64,000 bases of DNA from Oreocharis arfaki (taxonomy: Eukaryota; Chordata; Aves; Passeriformes; Paramythiidae): assembly GCA_013398015.1 (NCBI GenBank), contig VZRR01007857.1, forward strand, positions 124,001 through 188,000, given 5' to 3'. The stretch's first letter is position 1; each line of letters starts with the position of its first letter. This document shows, piece after piece, positions 47,963-59,800 of the stretch. A program made the translations under genes and the position numbers. The notes below the pieces were generated by a model. It did not search any database, was not told the DNA's origin, and saw only the letters and a list, made by a program, of their open reading frames with translations.

Positions 47963-48048
47963 TGCATGAGTGGAAAGCAGAGGAGAGGCCAAAGCCCAGT
48001 GCGCACCTGGCACCTGATCCCCCAGCATCCTGCCTTCATCTGACCCAG
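47963..48048 (+). other. Candidate 86-nt exon (splice signals)
   Basis: The acceptor GTTTCATTTTGCTCACAG ends at 47962, with CCCTAAT about 25 bases upstream. The donor CCCAG|GTAGGT follows 48048. One frame is open throughout and ends in phase 0 with the donor, giving about 28 residues rich in Pro, Ala and charged residues. The other frames stop. No protein family is recognised, and a chance signal pair cannot be excluded. Confidence 0.25.
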
Positions 48049-50522
48049 GTAGGTGCACCCGAGCTCAGAGCATTGGTGTATATGACACTCACGTGTATTT
48101 GTTGTGCCGAGTCCAGGGCTGGACTGGTTTCCATTGCCAGAAGCGTGATAAAAATGCCTTTTCCTTCCCCCTTAGCCTGGGGTGGCTTCCCAGCCCTCCT
48201 GGTGGGGATGAGGCATTGTAGCTTCCAGCTAGGATCTGGGGCAGGCAGGAAATGTTCAATCCATCGTGCCTGCACAGGGGAGTGTTTTACCAGGGTGAGA
48301 GGCCTCTGAAATGAGTATTTGGATGGTGGTACTTCTGAGAGAGGGCTTTGTGCTGGGGTCGTGTGGCTCTGCTTCGGTGGGTTTGCTCCAACTCATGTTT
48401 CATAAGGGAGGGACAAACACTGCCGACGTGGAGTGATTCAGTGTGGACAGCCAGACGCTGCATCTTGGGAATGCTGGGCAGGAGTGGTTTTATCTTCCAG
48501 GAGAGGGCGGGCGAGAGGGTCCTCAAAAAGCAGTGTTTTTTGAGATGTCTCTATTCCCGTTGCACGGCTCCTGCACGCTCTCCCCCAGCTCTGCCTCCTC
48601 CCAGCGCTATTGCCGGGACAGTTAGAAGAGACAGGAGCGGGTTTTGGCTCGTTCTGCGCATCCCCATCCTCAGCTGAAATCTGTGAGCTGTCAGCCTGAT
48701 GCAGGAGATGCGTGAGACAGCAAACATCAGAGCTGACTGGGTTGAGGCAATTTCCCAGGATGTCAGTCCTCGAGAGAGAATAAAAAGGATCTCTTAGTGA
48801 AGAGCAGAATTTGGTTTCCTAATGAAAAAAAAAAAATTAAGATGATTCAAGCATCTTTCATCTGCCACAGCTGGGGGAGGGTTTGTTGAAACTGGATGTT
48901 GTCCAAGGTAGTAGGCGATGGAGGAGTGTGCTGGGATCTCTGTTCCACAGGAGTGGTGCCACTGGGTGGGGCACTTCTACCTGGGGCAGAGTGCAGGGGC
49001 TCACTTGGGACTGCCCAGGGGCAGTGTTCCATGCCTGGTTTGGGGAAAAGAGAATCCTAACAGTGATGCAGAACTGTTTCACACTCAGATATGTAATTTC
49101 TCCCTTATGTTGTTCTTTGCTCAAAGCAAAGAGCAGGCTGCATAGGCTCAAGCTGGTGCATGCAAAAAAGAGACCTGTCCTTACCTTGCCTCACATTTCT
49201 GCTTGAGAGGAGCCTGTGGAGAGGCATTTCCAGCTTTGCAGAGAGGGATTGGTAGCTCCTTGTTGCTGTTTCCCGTTTTATGGTAATCGGGAATGAGCCC
49301 AGACGCCCATCCCTCCCTGCTCCCGCAGGTGCTCTGTGTGGATTGGACCCTGGGAGAAGCTGTGTGTGAAGGATGCTCTGAGGAGGAGCTCCCACTGTGT
49401 CAGGGCTGACAGAGCAAGTAGAAGGGACCATGGAAATAGCAGTTTTCTATCAAAATACCTTTTCAACAGCAAGCTCTGAAATGTATTTATTTTTAGTGAT
49501 TTTCTCTTAAAACAAAATTCTGCTGGGAAATGATCCTGCTGGTTAAAGTCCTCCCTGAAAATGTAAGCACCAAGAGCCATCTGCTCTGTTTGGATTTGGG
49601 TATTTTCTTTCAGAGTGCACTTTGCAAAAACCAAAGGCTTTTCCTAAGAACAGTATTTAGAAAATGAGGTGGTTTTGGTTTTCCTTCTGCTTTTTCCTTT
49701 GAGAAGAGGAGAAAAGTTACTTCCTAGGGAATTTGGGATGACAGAGGAGGGGTATGGTCAGTGTCTCAGGCTGCTCTGTCCACTAAGCAGTGCAAGAAGA
49801 GGGCAGCCAGGCACATCTGGGGTCCCAAACACCCCACAGACTCTTGCCCTGCCCAAAAGCTTGGAGGGAAGCAGGATGTGGTGCTGGGAGCAGGGATCTC
49901 AGCCTGAGCATCCAGTAGGCACATAAGCCCTCTCCCCGGGGAGCCTGCAAACCTTGGGCTGGATGATGTGGTCAGAGGCTTTATTTAGTTCTGAGCCTGA
50001 GTGGATTTTTAATGCATGAATTTTTAGTGTTTAAACTGAGCAGATCTTTGAACTGCTGTGGTTTCCGAGGGATGTTTCTCTTCCTCTCTGAATGCATGTG
50101 CCATAAATGCTCCCAAAAAATCCCCCATCCTCTCTGTTGTTGCTGGCTCTGGTGATGTGGCCACAGACTTGCAGTAGAGTTTCCTAAGCCCCTGTGGAGT
50201 GTCTTGGATTTTCACTATGGAAAGACAAGTTTTCAGCATCAGGGTTACGTCAAAAGCCTGGTGTCCCCACAAGGAGGGACATGTAGGAGTGGCAGCAGTG
50301 TTGAGGCTGTTCCCAGGGACAGTGGGGACACCAGGGCTGCTCTTGTCTTCAGCTGGCCCAAATGCTGTGATTAAACAGCGTGGCTGGGAGAGCTGAGAAA
50401 GCGAACTGGGCTGGAGGAGGGAATGTCACAGAGGGAGAGGTGTCTGTGGTCTCTTTTGGAAGGTTGGCTTCTTCACCTCTGTAGGGCCAAGGGAAGCCCT
50501 GAATTTCTGTTCTGTGCCTTAC
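48049..50522. other. Unique sequence, no gene recognised
   Basis: Contains an A run at 48824-48836 and AT-rich sequence at 49430-49680. A minus-strand donor-like GCAAG|GTAAGG at about 49184 has a weak acceptor upstream. Confidence 0.5.
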
Positions 50523-50577
50523 CTGGTTCCCACCTGGCTGTCTGGATTAAAACAGATTTCTTCTCAAACATCTCCCT
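50523..50577 (-). other. Candidate 55-nt exon (splice signals)
   Basis: On the minus strand an acceptor-like CTTTGTCAGCCCTCAG precedes 50577 and a strong donor ACCAG|GTAAGG follows 50523. One frame is open (about 18 residues, with charged and hydrophobic residues mixed); the others stop. It may be a real small exon of a minus-strand gene or chance. Confidence 0.22.
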
Positions 50578-52139
50578 CTGAGGGCTGACAAAGCTATTAA
50601 GAGATTTTTCTGTTGTTAAAAATAATTATTAATTGTGCAAGAATCTACTAAGCCAGGCAGGGAGCCAGGCTGCCCAGCCCAAGGGTGGCACCTTGAGTGC
50701 ATTTACTGGCCCGTGGGGCAAAGCTGAATGCCACCATCATGGTCCAGCAGCTCTGCAGAGCCCACTGGTGGGATCTCATGCAGAAGTGCCTAATGCTCAG
50801 GGCTTTCCAGTAACTGTGAGCTTTGGTGGGGACCATCAGAGACTCTGTGGCAGGAATGTGGGCACTGTGTTTGAGACTGGGAGGCTTCTGAGGTTTTCTA
50901 GCATCTGAGACAGCTCTCCCCTGTCTTGGGTGGGGGGATTATATTGTGCACACACAGCTTTGGGATGTCACGTCAATGTTAACCACAGGGAAGAAGCGAG
51001 AGTGGAGGTGGGTGTGCATGGCAGTTTGTTTCTTTGGGTTTATGCGCTGATACTTTCTGCTTAATTGCACCCTGACATGCACCAAGGGGCAAAGAGGGGT
51101 TTTAAAGCAGCTTTTTTTTAAAAAAAAATTACCTTCCATGAAATATTCAGGATGGGCTGACTGCTTTTTAAAGACTGTTCTAATTACTCCTGCAAGGCTT
51201 CCACTTCTCCTGGTCTCATTGCACATGGAGAGAGGCTGCAGGAGTGTTTGTCCTGGTTAGCACTGAGGGGCTGGGATGGTTTGTATTCACTGTAGGGAGG
51301 TGATCACCGCACTGACCCTTGGACAAGTTGGAAGTCAGAGGGCTGGTTTGTTCCCGTGAATATTTGCTGGTGGTGGACTGAGGGCTTGGAAGGGAATGGA
51401 GGCAGTTTAATGATGTATTAGGAACAAGAATAACGTCTCTGGTGCACCCCATGGCTCCCTCCTGGCTGTGTCCTGCCTCCCGTGGCTGTGGGGAGCACGT
51501 GGCTTGCCTGTGGAGACAGGCTGCTCTAGGAAGTGCTCTCCCAGTGCTGTTAGGTGCGATCCAAAATTAGCATCCCATTCACTTGCTCTTAGCTGTGTTA
51601 GCTCTGCGAGGCTAATAAGGCTTTAAAAAAAAGCCTCTCGTCACCAAAATCAGCTGCTCTGACTCAGAACATGCAGAGGGAGCAGACTTGCTGATTAAGG
51701 CAATGTTGATGTTGTAAGTGCTCACCCGGCCACAGCAGGGCCCTGGGACTTGCCTGAGAATCTCTGCCAGAGTCTGGGAGGGGTCCTTGGTTCCCATCTT
51801 GGTGCCTGAACCACCGTGTGAGGAGGATGAAGGCGTGAGCGTCAAACCCAGCCAAACCGAGGAGCGTTCCCAGTGCTGTGCCATGTTCTGCAATTAATCA
51901 CTTCCACCCACACTACACCTTCTCCCTTCCTTAAATCCTCCCTTGCCTGGTTCTGGAGCAGGGAATGGAAGCACTTCCAGTTTTATGAATCAATCAAAGA
52001 CAATGCCTTCTTTTGAGAGCTGCTGATTTAGAGAGCCCTTTGCAAGCATGTGTGCAGTGTGATTTCTTATCGGAGCGCAGCTCTGGATGAGCCTGCCAAG
52101 AGGAGCCGTTCCAGCTCCCGGCCACATCCTGGGGAGACA
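50578..52139. other. Unique sequence, no gene recognised
   Basis: A T/A run lies at 51112-51130. Overlapping chance frames only. Confidence 0.5.
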
Positions 52140-52330
52140 GCCTGAGTGGTCCTTTCATCTACAAATAAAACAAACAGGAACAAAGAAGGCAATAATATTG
52201 ACTTTCATCATTGATATTTCCATTTATCTCATACAGTTACTAATAATTAGTATTTCTGTAGCTGGATGGGTATTGCTCATAATCTCACTGTTTCAGGGGA
52301 GCCTATTAATGTCCCTGCCAAAACCAGGCA
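52140..52330. promoter_or_regulatory. AT-rich block, possible conserved element
   Basis: Sequence 52160-52300 is AT-rich and non-repetitive (CAATAATATTGACTTTCATC, TACTAATAATTAGTATTTC, the latter containing the palindrome ACTAATAATTAGT). GC-rich sequence lies on both sides. Function is not shown. Confidence 0.3.
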
Positions 52331-55300
52331 GGCATGAAGCACTGGACAAATGCCGAGGAGAGCGAGTGGGGCGGAGGGATGGGAATGGAGCAGGGCTGAA
52401 TCTGGAGGGACAGGCAAGAGGCTGCAGAGCAGGGAACAGTGGGGCAACAGAGCTGGGGAAGGAGACCATGGGCAGGGCCTGAGCCAGCACTGCTGTGCCT
52501 GTGCTGGGGTGTGTGAGCTGTGTGGGCTTGGTGAGGGGAGCTAGGCCTCATGGGGCTACTACCATCAGCCAGCCCCTCACTGCATCCTCTGGCACAGCTG
52601 GTCTGTGTTCGGGAGAGAAGTGCAAGATGGGCACTTTGTGCCGGCGGCCCTGGGGTGGAGGATGTGCTGAGATGCAGCCCCAGTGCCCTCCCCAGGGTGT
52701 GATGTGCCCCCAGACTGTGGCAGCACCCCCCCATGTCTCCAGCACACTGGGATATGTGGGGAACCAGCGTAGATTCCTGCTGGGTCTGTCCCCACCTGCC
52801 CCAGGGCAGCTGTGTGTGTGGTTCATGCACACACTTCCCACAGCACCTGCAGCCTTGTTTGCTGGTGCTTCATTAGTCATTCCCTGTTCTCTTTTAAAGC
52901 CCCTCATGGTGCTGTCTGCAGGTACCTTGTGCCTGTGTATCCTCATACCTGGCCTGGATCTCCTCTGGGATTCCAGAGGAGGTGGGACACGGAGGCTTCT
53001 ACACTGGTGCTACTGCTTTCCTGTGTTACTGTGAAAGCTTTGACACACAACTGCTCTGTCAATCATCCTGGGTCAGTCTGGAGGTCCATTTCCTGCATCT
53101 GTGTTTTTAATTGTCCTGTTAAGTGTGCGTCCTGACCCCTCCTGTGTGGGATGGCTTCCGGTGTGCAGCATCCAAGCATTACCAATTCTGCAGGAACCGC
53201 TGTCACAGCAGCCGCAGGGACCTGCAAGCAGCGAATGCAAATGCAGGGCGGTGTTTTTATTAGGATTTAAATGAGTTTAAGACTGTTCAGAATTACAATG
53301 TGATTTGAGCCAGGAGTGGCTTATAAAACTGGTATGAGTTCATATATTATACAGTAAACATGCCCAAGCCCATGGCTCCTGCTAAGCACCATCCTCACCG
53401 AGGTGGGGGGAGAGCAGTGGGCAGCTGCTGGGGCTCAGCCCTGTTGCCCCGACATGTTCCCATGGGGAAAGGCTGTTCGGGAGGGAAGGTGGGCGGCAGT
53501 CACAGGGGTGGTTGTGCAGGGAAGCTGGTCCCTGTTAACAAACCTGGGCCTGTGGTGCAGTGCAGGTGTGGTCTCTGGCTGAAAGGTAGGGGGTGCAGGA
53601 GGGTTTTGTGGGCATGTTTTGGGTCAGGGTTACACTGCTTTATCCATTCCTCCCTTTATAGCTCCCCTGTGTGAAGGTGGCAGGGGTGCTTCAGTGCTGG
53701 TTGTGCTGGAGGATGCTGTGCAGTGGCTTGTGGCTTCCCTGGGTGCTGGTGCAGCACAGGGTGACCCTTCCCTGGGCCAGACTCCACTCCAGGTATCTGG
53801 GAGCAGCAAGCTTTCTCCAGTTGGTCCAGCCTGTGCCAGCCTGAGCTTGCACCTTCCTGGAGACCGCATAGCACATAGGTCACCTGCTGGTTGTACAGGC
53901 AGTGCTCATAAAGGCTTTAATGGCCATTAATATAATCACTGGCAGGGCAGTGCTCTGTGCAGAGATGGGTGGTGTGAGAGAGCTGTACCTGTGGGCACAG
54001 GAGGCCTGGGCCTGTGACACCTGGGAGCCACCACAGTGATGGATTTCTCATCTGCTTCCTCAGCCAGAACAGGATTGAAAGGGAAGCTTAAGTTATTGGC
54101 TTGGGATGTTCGTGCTTCGCCTCGTTTCAGTGCTGTGCTTTTGATCTCTGAAGGATACAGCTGAATATTTGAATGAGAAATACGTGGTTGTGTTGAAATC
54201 CTAGACAAAATGCCTTTTGTGCCTCCCTGCATGTTTTTTTGCGTAAGAAAGTGTTTTGCTTGAGAAACACGGGAAGGAGCTCGAGGGAGAGGAAGGAAGG
54301 CGGAGGTGAGAGCGTTGGGGAGCTCACAGTACAATTTCAGGACACTTAAGAGCCTCTTATTGTCAGTGGCGAGACAGCGACATCGGAGGCAGCTCAGGCA
54401 ATTGTCTGAGACAAATTGCTTCGTTTGATGGCTTTGTCGGTATGTCACTGGTTAAGTTCCTCGGTTATATATTTATTATTATATACAAAGCACAGGAGAA
54501 TTACAGAAATACATATGTATACACATCTCTGGATCCTTGGTTATCTTCCATAAATGACCTTGCAGGCAGGAAATAATGTCACCAGCCTGCGGGGTGCTTC
54601 TGAGCAGCTGGATGTTTGTTCTGTAGGTCCAGGGAGTGAGGGGGCCAGGCCCCTTTTGGGGCTCCTCACACCAGGAAGCGGGGCTGGCACTGTTTGCCAC
54701 AGGAGGGAGCATTCCCCTCATTCCCAAAAAGCAAGGTTTCACTTGCTTCAGGAGGCACTGAGGGAAGAGCCTCTGACAGGTAACATGCTGCTAAAGAAAG
54801 CTGCTTTCTCCGGAGAGGGAAAATTGCTGCTGGTGCCTGCAGGAGAGGTGAAAGTGGAGGTGTGACAGAGAGCAGCCCTGCTGCTTTGTCCTACTTGGAG
54901 GAGAGATGGCAAACCAGGATGTAAAGGCACCCTGATGAAAAGACCCGCTGGGAGCATTTGGATGGCACTGGAGAGGCTCAGCTTCCCTGTCCCTGCGGAG
55001 CCCTGGCTTTGGCCAGCCCTGCAGTGCTGTCCCCAGGGTGTGGATGTGGGAGGAGGGGTTGTGTTCAGGGCTACGTTGGCTGGGAGATGTGAGCTGCATC
55101 CAGCAGCCCAGATCAAAGGGACCTCAGCCGGCAACATCCACCAGAAAGCTTTTAATGCCCAGCCCTGGAGCAGGGAGATTTACTCAAAGGACTCATTTCC
55201 TTGCCTGAACGTAAAAAAACTATGTCAACTTGACATTCAGAAAACTTTATTTAATACCTTTTTATTCGTTTAACAGTTTAGCTAATTGCTATGCTTTTTT

Positions 55301-55513
55301 TTGGTTATTTTTATATACTTCTTTTACATTCATTCCAACTTTGTCCTTATATACGCTTTGTTCTTTAAAGCCATTTCAGTATGGGCATATATTGCCTGTG
55401 CTGGTTCTCTGGGTGGATGGGGGAAGGAGGAGGGGTACCCCAGCTGCACCCATGTGCCAAAGCTATCAGTAGCTCTGGTGGCACCAGCCGGTCTCAGCAG
55501 ATCAGGACAAGAT
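52331..55513. other. Unique sequence, no gene recognised
   Basis: It includes the longest GC-rich chance frames of this part (52495-53034 +, 52306-52830 -, 53936-54448 -), which overlap each other. AT-rich sequence lies at 54455-54520 and 55200-55390. Confidence 0.5.
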
Positions 55514-55612
55514 CTCACTGAATTGTTTAGGTTGGAAAATACCTCTAAGATCGTTGAGTCCAACCACTAACGCACTGCTGCCAAGCCTGCTGCTAAGCTG
55601 TGTCCCCAGAGA
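55514..55612 (-). mobile_element. CR1 LINE fragment, 3' end only
   Basis: The plus strand reads TCACTGAATTGTTTAGGTTG, then AAAATACCTCTAAGATCGTT, then GAGTCCAACC and CACTGCTGCCAAG, then a CCATGTCCC-like AGCTGTGTCCCC. This is the reverse complement of a CR1 subfamily 3' end different from the copy at 41681. About 100 bases remain. Confidence 0.88.
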
Positions 55613-56470
55613 CCTGCCTCTGTTTTGCTGAATTGTTCGCTTGGGGCAGAAAAAGAACAATATCCCAGGGTTTCATTGTGCTGTTTTCTCTGTGAAGTAA
55701 TTGCTGCTTTCCTTTAGAAAGAAAACTTTGGTTGGGAAGTTCCTTCACTTTTATTTTAGAGAACTGGGTAAATCCTTGGAAATGTCTAGATGTAAAGTGA
55801 AATGTCATTTTGCTTCTCTGTGTTTTAGATTCACCAGCATTTAACAGAAAATGTTTTCTTCTGTTAAGCTAATTCTTACTGAATTGTCAAAAATATGAAA
55901 AGATAATAATTGCAATAATTACACTAATGGTAATGTGCTTTCCCAGCCATGGCTTTTACCACAGCTAATTGTGCTCATCCTTTCCTCCTGTCTCCTCGTC
56001 ACTCAGACCTTTCCCCAGGCTCAGTGGGTCCCTACACAGACCCCATACGTGATCTCCTTGTATCCAAACTTGGAGCAGCCCTGGCCTTGTTGTGTACTGA
56101 GCTCAGCAAGTGTTGCTGGAGCTGCCTGTGCCTGGTATTATCCAGGTAGATGAGCTTGACTTTAAGCTGGACCTGCTTCCAGGAGGTGCCATAGGACATG
56201 CCTTTGTGCTGGGAGCCCCACGGCATCACTACTTGCAGCCTTTGACACCAGCCAGCTGAGCACCGGGTCCAAACCAGGCTTCTTGTCCTATTCCTGAGCA
56301 AGGCAAGCTCTGCCTGTGTCCCCGTGGGGTGTCAGCCCGGTGCCCCAGTGGAGGCTTTGAGTGCTAGGAGCAGTTTGCAATCCCAGTGCAATCCTAGCTT
56401 GGCCCGTGCGTGAGCACCAGCGAGGAGCAGAGCTGGGCGAAGATGTCAAGAGCTGTTACAGTGTGTGCAG
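55613..56470. other. Unique sequence upstream of a CpG island
   Basis: AT-rich sequence at 55690-55940 (with AAGATAATAATTGCAATAATT) passes into GC-rich sequence. No gene is recognised. Confidence 0.5.
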
Positions 56471-56476
56471 GGAGCT

Positions 56477-56850
56477 TATATAAAAGGATCCATTTTCATT
56501 CCCCTGCTTGTCTGCTTCAGTCAAAATACAATGCCACAGCTAAGAGGGTGCAGTGTCAGGGCCGACCGCAGCGAGCTAATGCATGGCTGCTGCGGCGGGC
56601 GCTCCATCTCCCCGGACCGCAGCTGTCCCGGCCCCGCCGCAGCCCCCGGAGCCCGCAGCTCGCCCCGCTGTGAATCACGGCTCCTGCGGAACTGTAGCTC
56701 CCAGGCTGCCGACCACAGCCCAGCCCAGGGAGCGGCTCTCCGGTGCTCTGCCTTCCCAGTGTGAGCAGGAGCCGCCCCGGGAGCTCGCGGCAGCCCAGCT
56801 GAGCCTGCTGCAGGGGCCCTGGGAGCAGCACTGTCGCGTCAGGGATCTCT
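56477..56850 (+). promoter_or_regulatory. TATA box and CpG island, candidate promoter
   Basis: A strong TATA box, TTATATAAAAGG, lies at about 56476-56487. It is followed about 80 bases later by a CpG island (56560-56850, about 25 CpGs by eye). If the TATA box is used, transcription would start near 56510-56520. ATGs follow at 56531 and 56583, opening plus-strand frames to 56764 and 56906. The latter is Ala/Pro-rich (starting MAAAAG) and not recognised. No consensus donor was found at the end of either frame. A minus-strand frame also crosses the island, so direction rests on the TATA box alone. Confidence 0.4.
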
Positions 56851-59800
56851 TTTTGCTCAGTGGCACGTGTGTGCACATGGGCACACACGTACCAGAGCGC
56901 CCTTGAGGTGTCTGGCACCCGGTGTCTTCGTCTCCATTATTTAGAGGCTGTGAAGAGCATCTCTGTGTGCCTGTCACTCCGTGGGCACATTGTGGGGCCA
57001 CTGGGGGATGACCGGCTGGCTGGAACTGGCAGGGACCTGGAGATGGTGCCTTAGGCGGAGGGGACAGTGGATGCTTGCGTGCTCAGACCACCTTAGCCAG
57101 GGCAGGGTGACAGCCATGTAGCTGAACCTGTGCTGCAAGTCCTTGGAGATGTGATGTGGGGAGATGAGCAGTGTGTAGGGATCTGTGTTTCCCTTCCTCT
57201 TCTCCGGTATACCTTCGCCCGTTCCTTGGCAGGGTTTATCTCACCTGGACCCCTTCCTGTTGAGCTGGACCCTTCATCCTGGGGGCACTTGGCTTTTTTC
57301 TGCCACTGTGTTGGGTAGCAGACATGCTCTGTGTGGCTTGGAGGGGGTAATGTGTGTGCTCCTCTGCCCAGACCTGGCAGAGGCTCACAGATGCTTTGGG
57401 CAAGCCTTTGCTATTGTATTCCCCCCTTCTCCCTTAGAAGCCCACTGCATCTTCTCTGGAAGTCTGTGCTGAGGCTGTGTGCTTGTGGAGGGCAGTGGCT
57501 GTGCTGACTTTCCAGGAGCCAGGAGGGTGTGTTTGTCTAGGAGGTGGATGGGGGTGGCTCTGCCCTCCAGCAGCACTGCTCCATGATCAGACCCCGTGAG
57601 GGATCATCCTCTGGCCAAGGCACCATGTCTTTGTTCTCTGCCTGCAAATTGCTCCTTGCTGAGGCCTTGGCTCCACGAGCAGAGCCTGGTACAGGAACAG
57701 GCAATAGGAATCCTGAAACCTCAATGCACTGAGCAATTTTCATCAGAGGTTTTCACACCTTGCCTTTCTTTGCTCTCTTTTTTACCCTCATTTCTCCTCA
57801 GTTAGAAAGACATGGAAGCAGGTCTCCCGGGCTTTGCTGGGGAGCTCACCACTACCCCTTGCCTCTCACTGGCACAGGCAGAGCAGCTGATGGGGCTGTG
57901 GGGATGCAGCAGAGCAGCAGAACTCTTCCCATCACTGGCTGTACTGAGGCAGAGGCCACCAGCCATCTCCCACCCCATCCCCCGAAATGTCACTTGCTTT
58001 TAAATGCACTAGTAGTTTAAAATAAGAATAACCTGCTCCAGGGCTTCTTAAACCATGGAATTAAATATGGTTCTGGTCTCTAGGCAGAGTCTGACTCTTC
58101 AATTCTAAATCTGCTCAGCCAAGCGAAATATTGCAGGGGGAAAGAAATCAATATTTCTCAGGCCCAGCACAGAGAGGAAGCTGTCTGTGTGTGGCTGCAG
58201 GCATGCAAGTGCAGATGTGCACACACATGAGGCCATGGTTGGGACGGTGTCAGAGAAACACTGCTGAGACCCGGGATGGGGAGAAGGACACGGTGTTTGC
58301 GGTGCCAGTGCTGTGTGTGCTGTTCCAGGAGAGGTGTGGGGGGGTGAGTCCATCCTACTCAGGTGTGTGACACAGCTGGGGTTCCCTCTGTGGGGTTCCC
58401 AGTACAGTCTTTTAGAGAAGGAAACACAGTTTTTCCTATTTCAAGACATGTAATTTAGTGGCTGGTGAGAGGCTGTGAGCTTATTGCAGAGCAGGTGTGC
58501 TCTGCCTGTCCTGGTTTCTGGTACCTGGTGTGTGGAGCTGAGCTGTTCAGGAGATGGGAATAATCAGGGGTTCTAGCAGAGTGAAGGATTTTCCCACTGA
58601 CCCACAGGCTGCATCATTTGGACGATGGAAGTGGTTGCGATAGTGAACGGATGGGGTGCTTTCACTATCTACCTCAAGGACCAATCTGGATGCACACGTG
58701 CAGCACTGTGCAGCCCAGGGTAGCGGATCCTGGCCATGGTTGTCCTTGTCCACAGTGTTTCTCTTGCCCAGAGGACACAGGCTGTGTGGGGAATGGCCCC
58801 TGCTGTCTGCTCTGGGAGTGTTGCTGAAGATTCCCGTCTTTCCCTGCAGAAGGGGTGTGTTTCAGGATCAGGGTGCTATAGCTGGGGTTGTAGTTCAGGG
58901 GCATGTGAAGCTGGTATTGCCAGATGTGAGTTCTCCAGGTGGTTTCTGCCCAACCTCTCTCCCCTCTGTCACTGCTTCACAGAGTCCTGATGTTCTCCCT
59001 CTCTGCTCCTCTGTGGTGGGAGGAGGGAGCTGTGCCACTGTGTCGGGATCAGGGGTGGAGGAGGATCTCCATCTGCAGTGGGAAGGACAAATGTTATTTG
59101 ACCTGCTCTGGCATCTGACCAAACCACAGACACTCATCCTTCTCAAAAAGCTTCTCTGATAGTTTAATTTCTTAATTGCTATCTGTGATCAGGATGTCAG
59201 CTCTGGCTCTCCTCCAAGATCTGTCACTTCCAGCAGGCTGGTGCTTACTGCCACCTTGCTTTGGTCACTATTTTCAGCTCACCTGAATACCTGGCTGGAG
59301 AGTCTCCCATCTCCGTGCGGGCCACCTCTGCTGCCCCTGAGGGCCGTGGTGAGTACTGAAGGAGTTCAAAGTACTGAGGAATGCCAGTTCAAGGCCCCAG
59401 CTCCAAGCCTGCCTTGTGCCTTGGCCAGAAAGCGAGGGTTGGAGCTGAACTGTGTCTTCTGAGGTCCCAGGTAGAGTCAAGCACAGCACTAGAAGAGGTA
59501 AAGATGTCTGGTGCTGGCCTCAGGATGGACAGCTGGAGATGCCTGGGGGTGAGTGGGACCCAAAGGAGAGCTGCCCTCTGTGAGGTCTGGCACTGGGTGA
59601 TGGGAATTCCCAGTGGCTCTGGCCATTCGTTTCAAGCAGTGCCATGAACCCGTGCAGCAGGAGCTTACACGCTGCAGCACAGCAGGGCTCTGTATCTCAA
59701 TAAGCAGCACTCCAAGGCAGACCTGAAAATAAATATTTGAAGAGGAAATAGTACTCTGTCTTCTGTTGTCTCTCCTCCTTCCCTTTCTCTCTCTCCTCCC

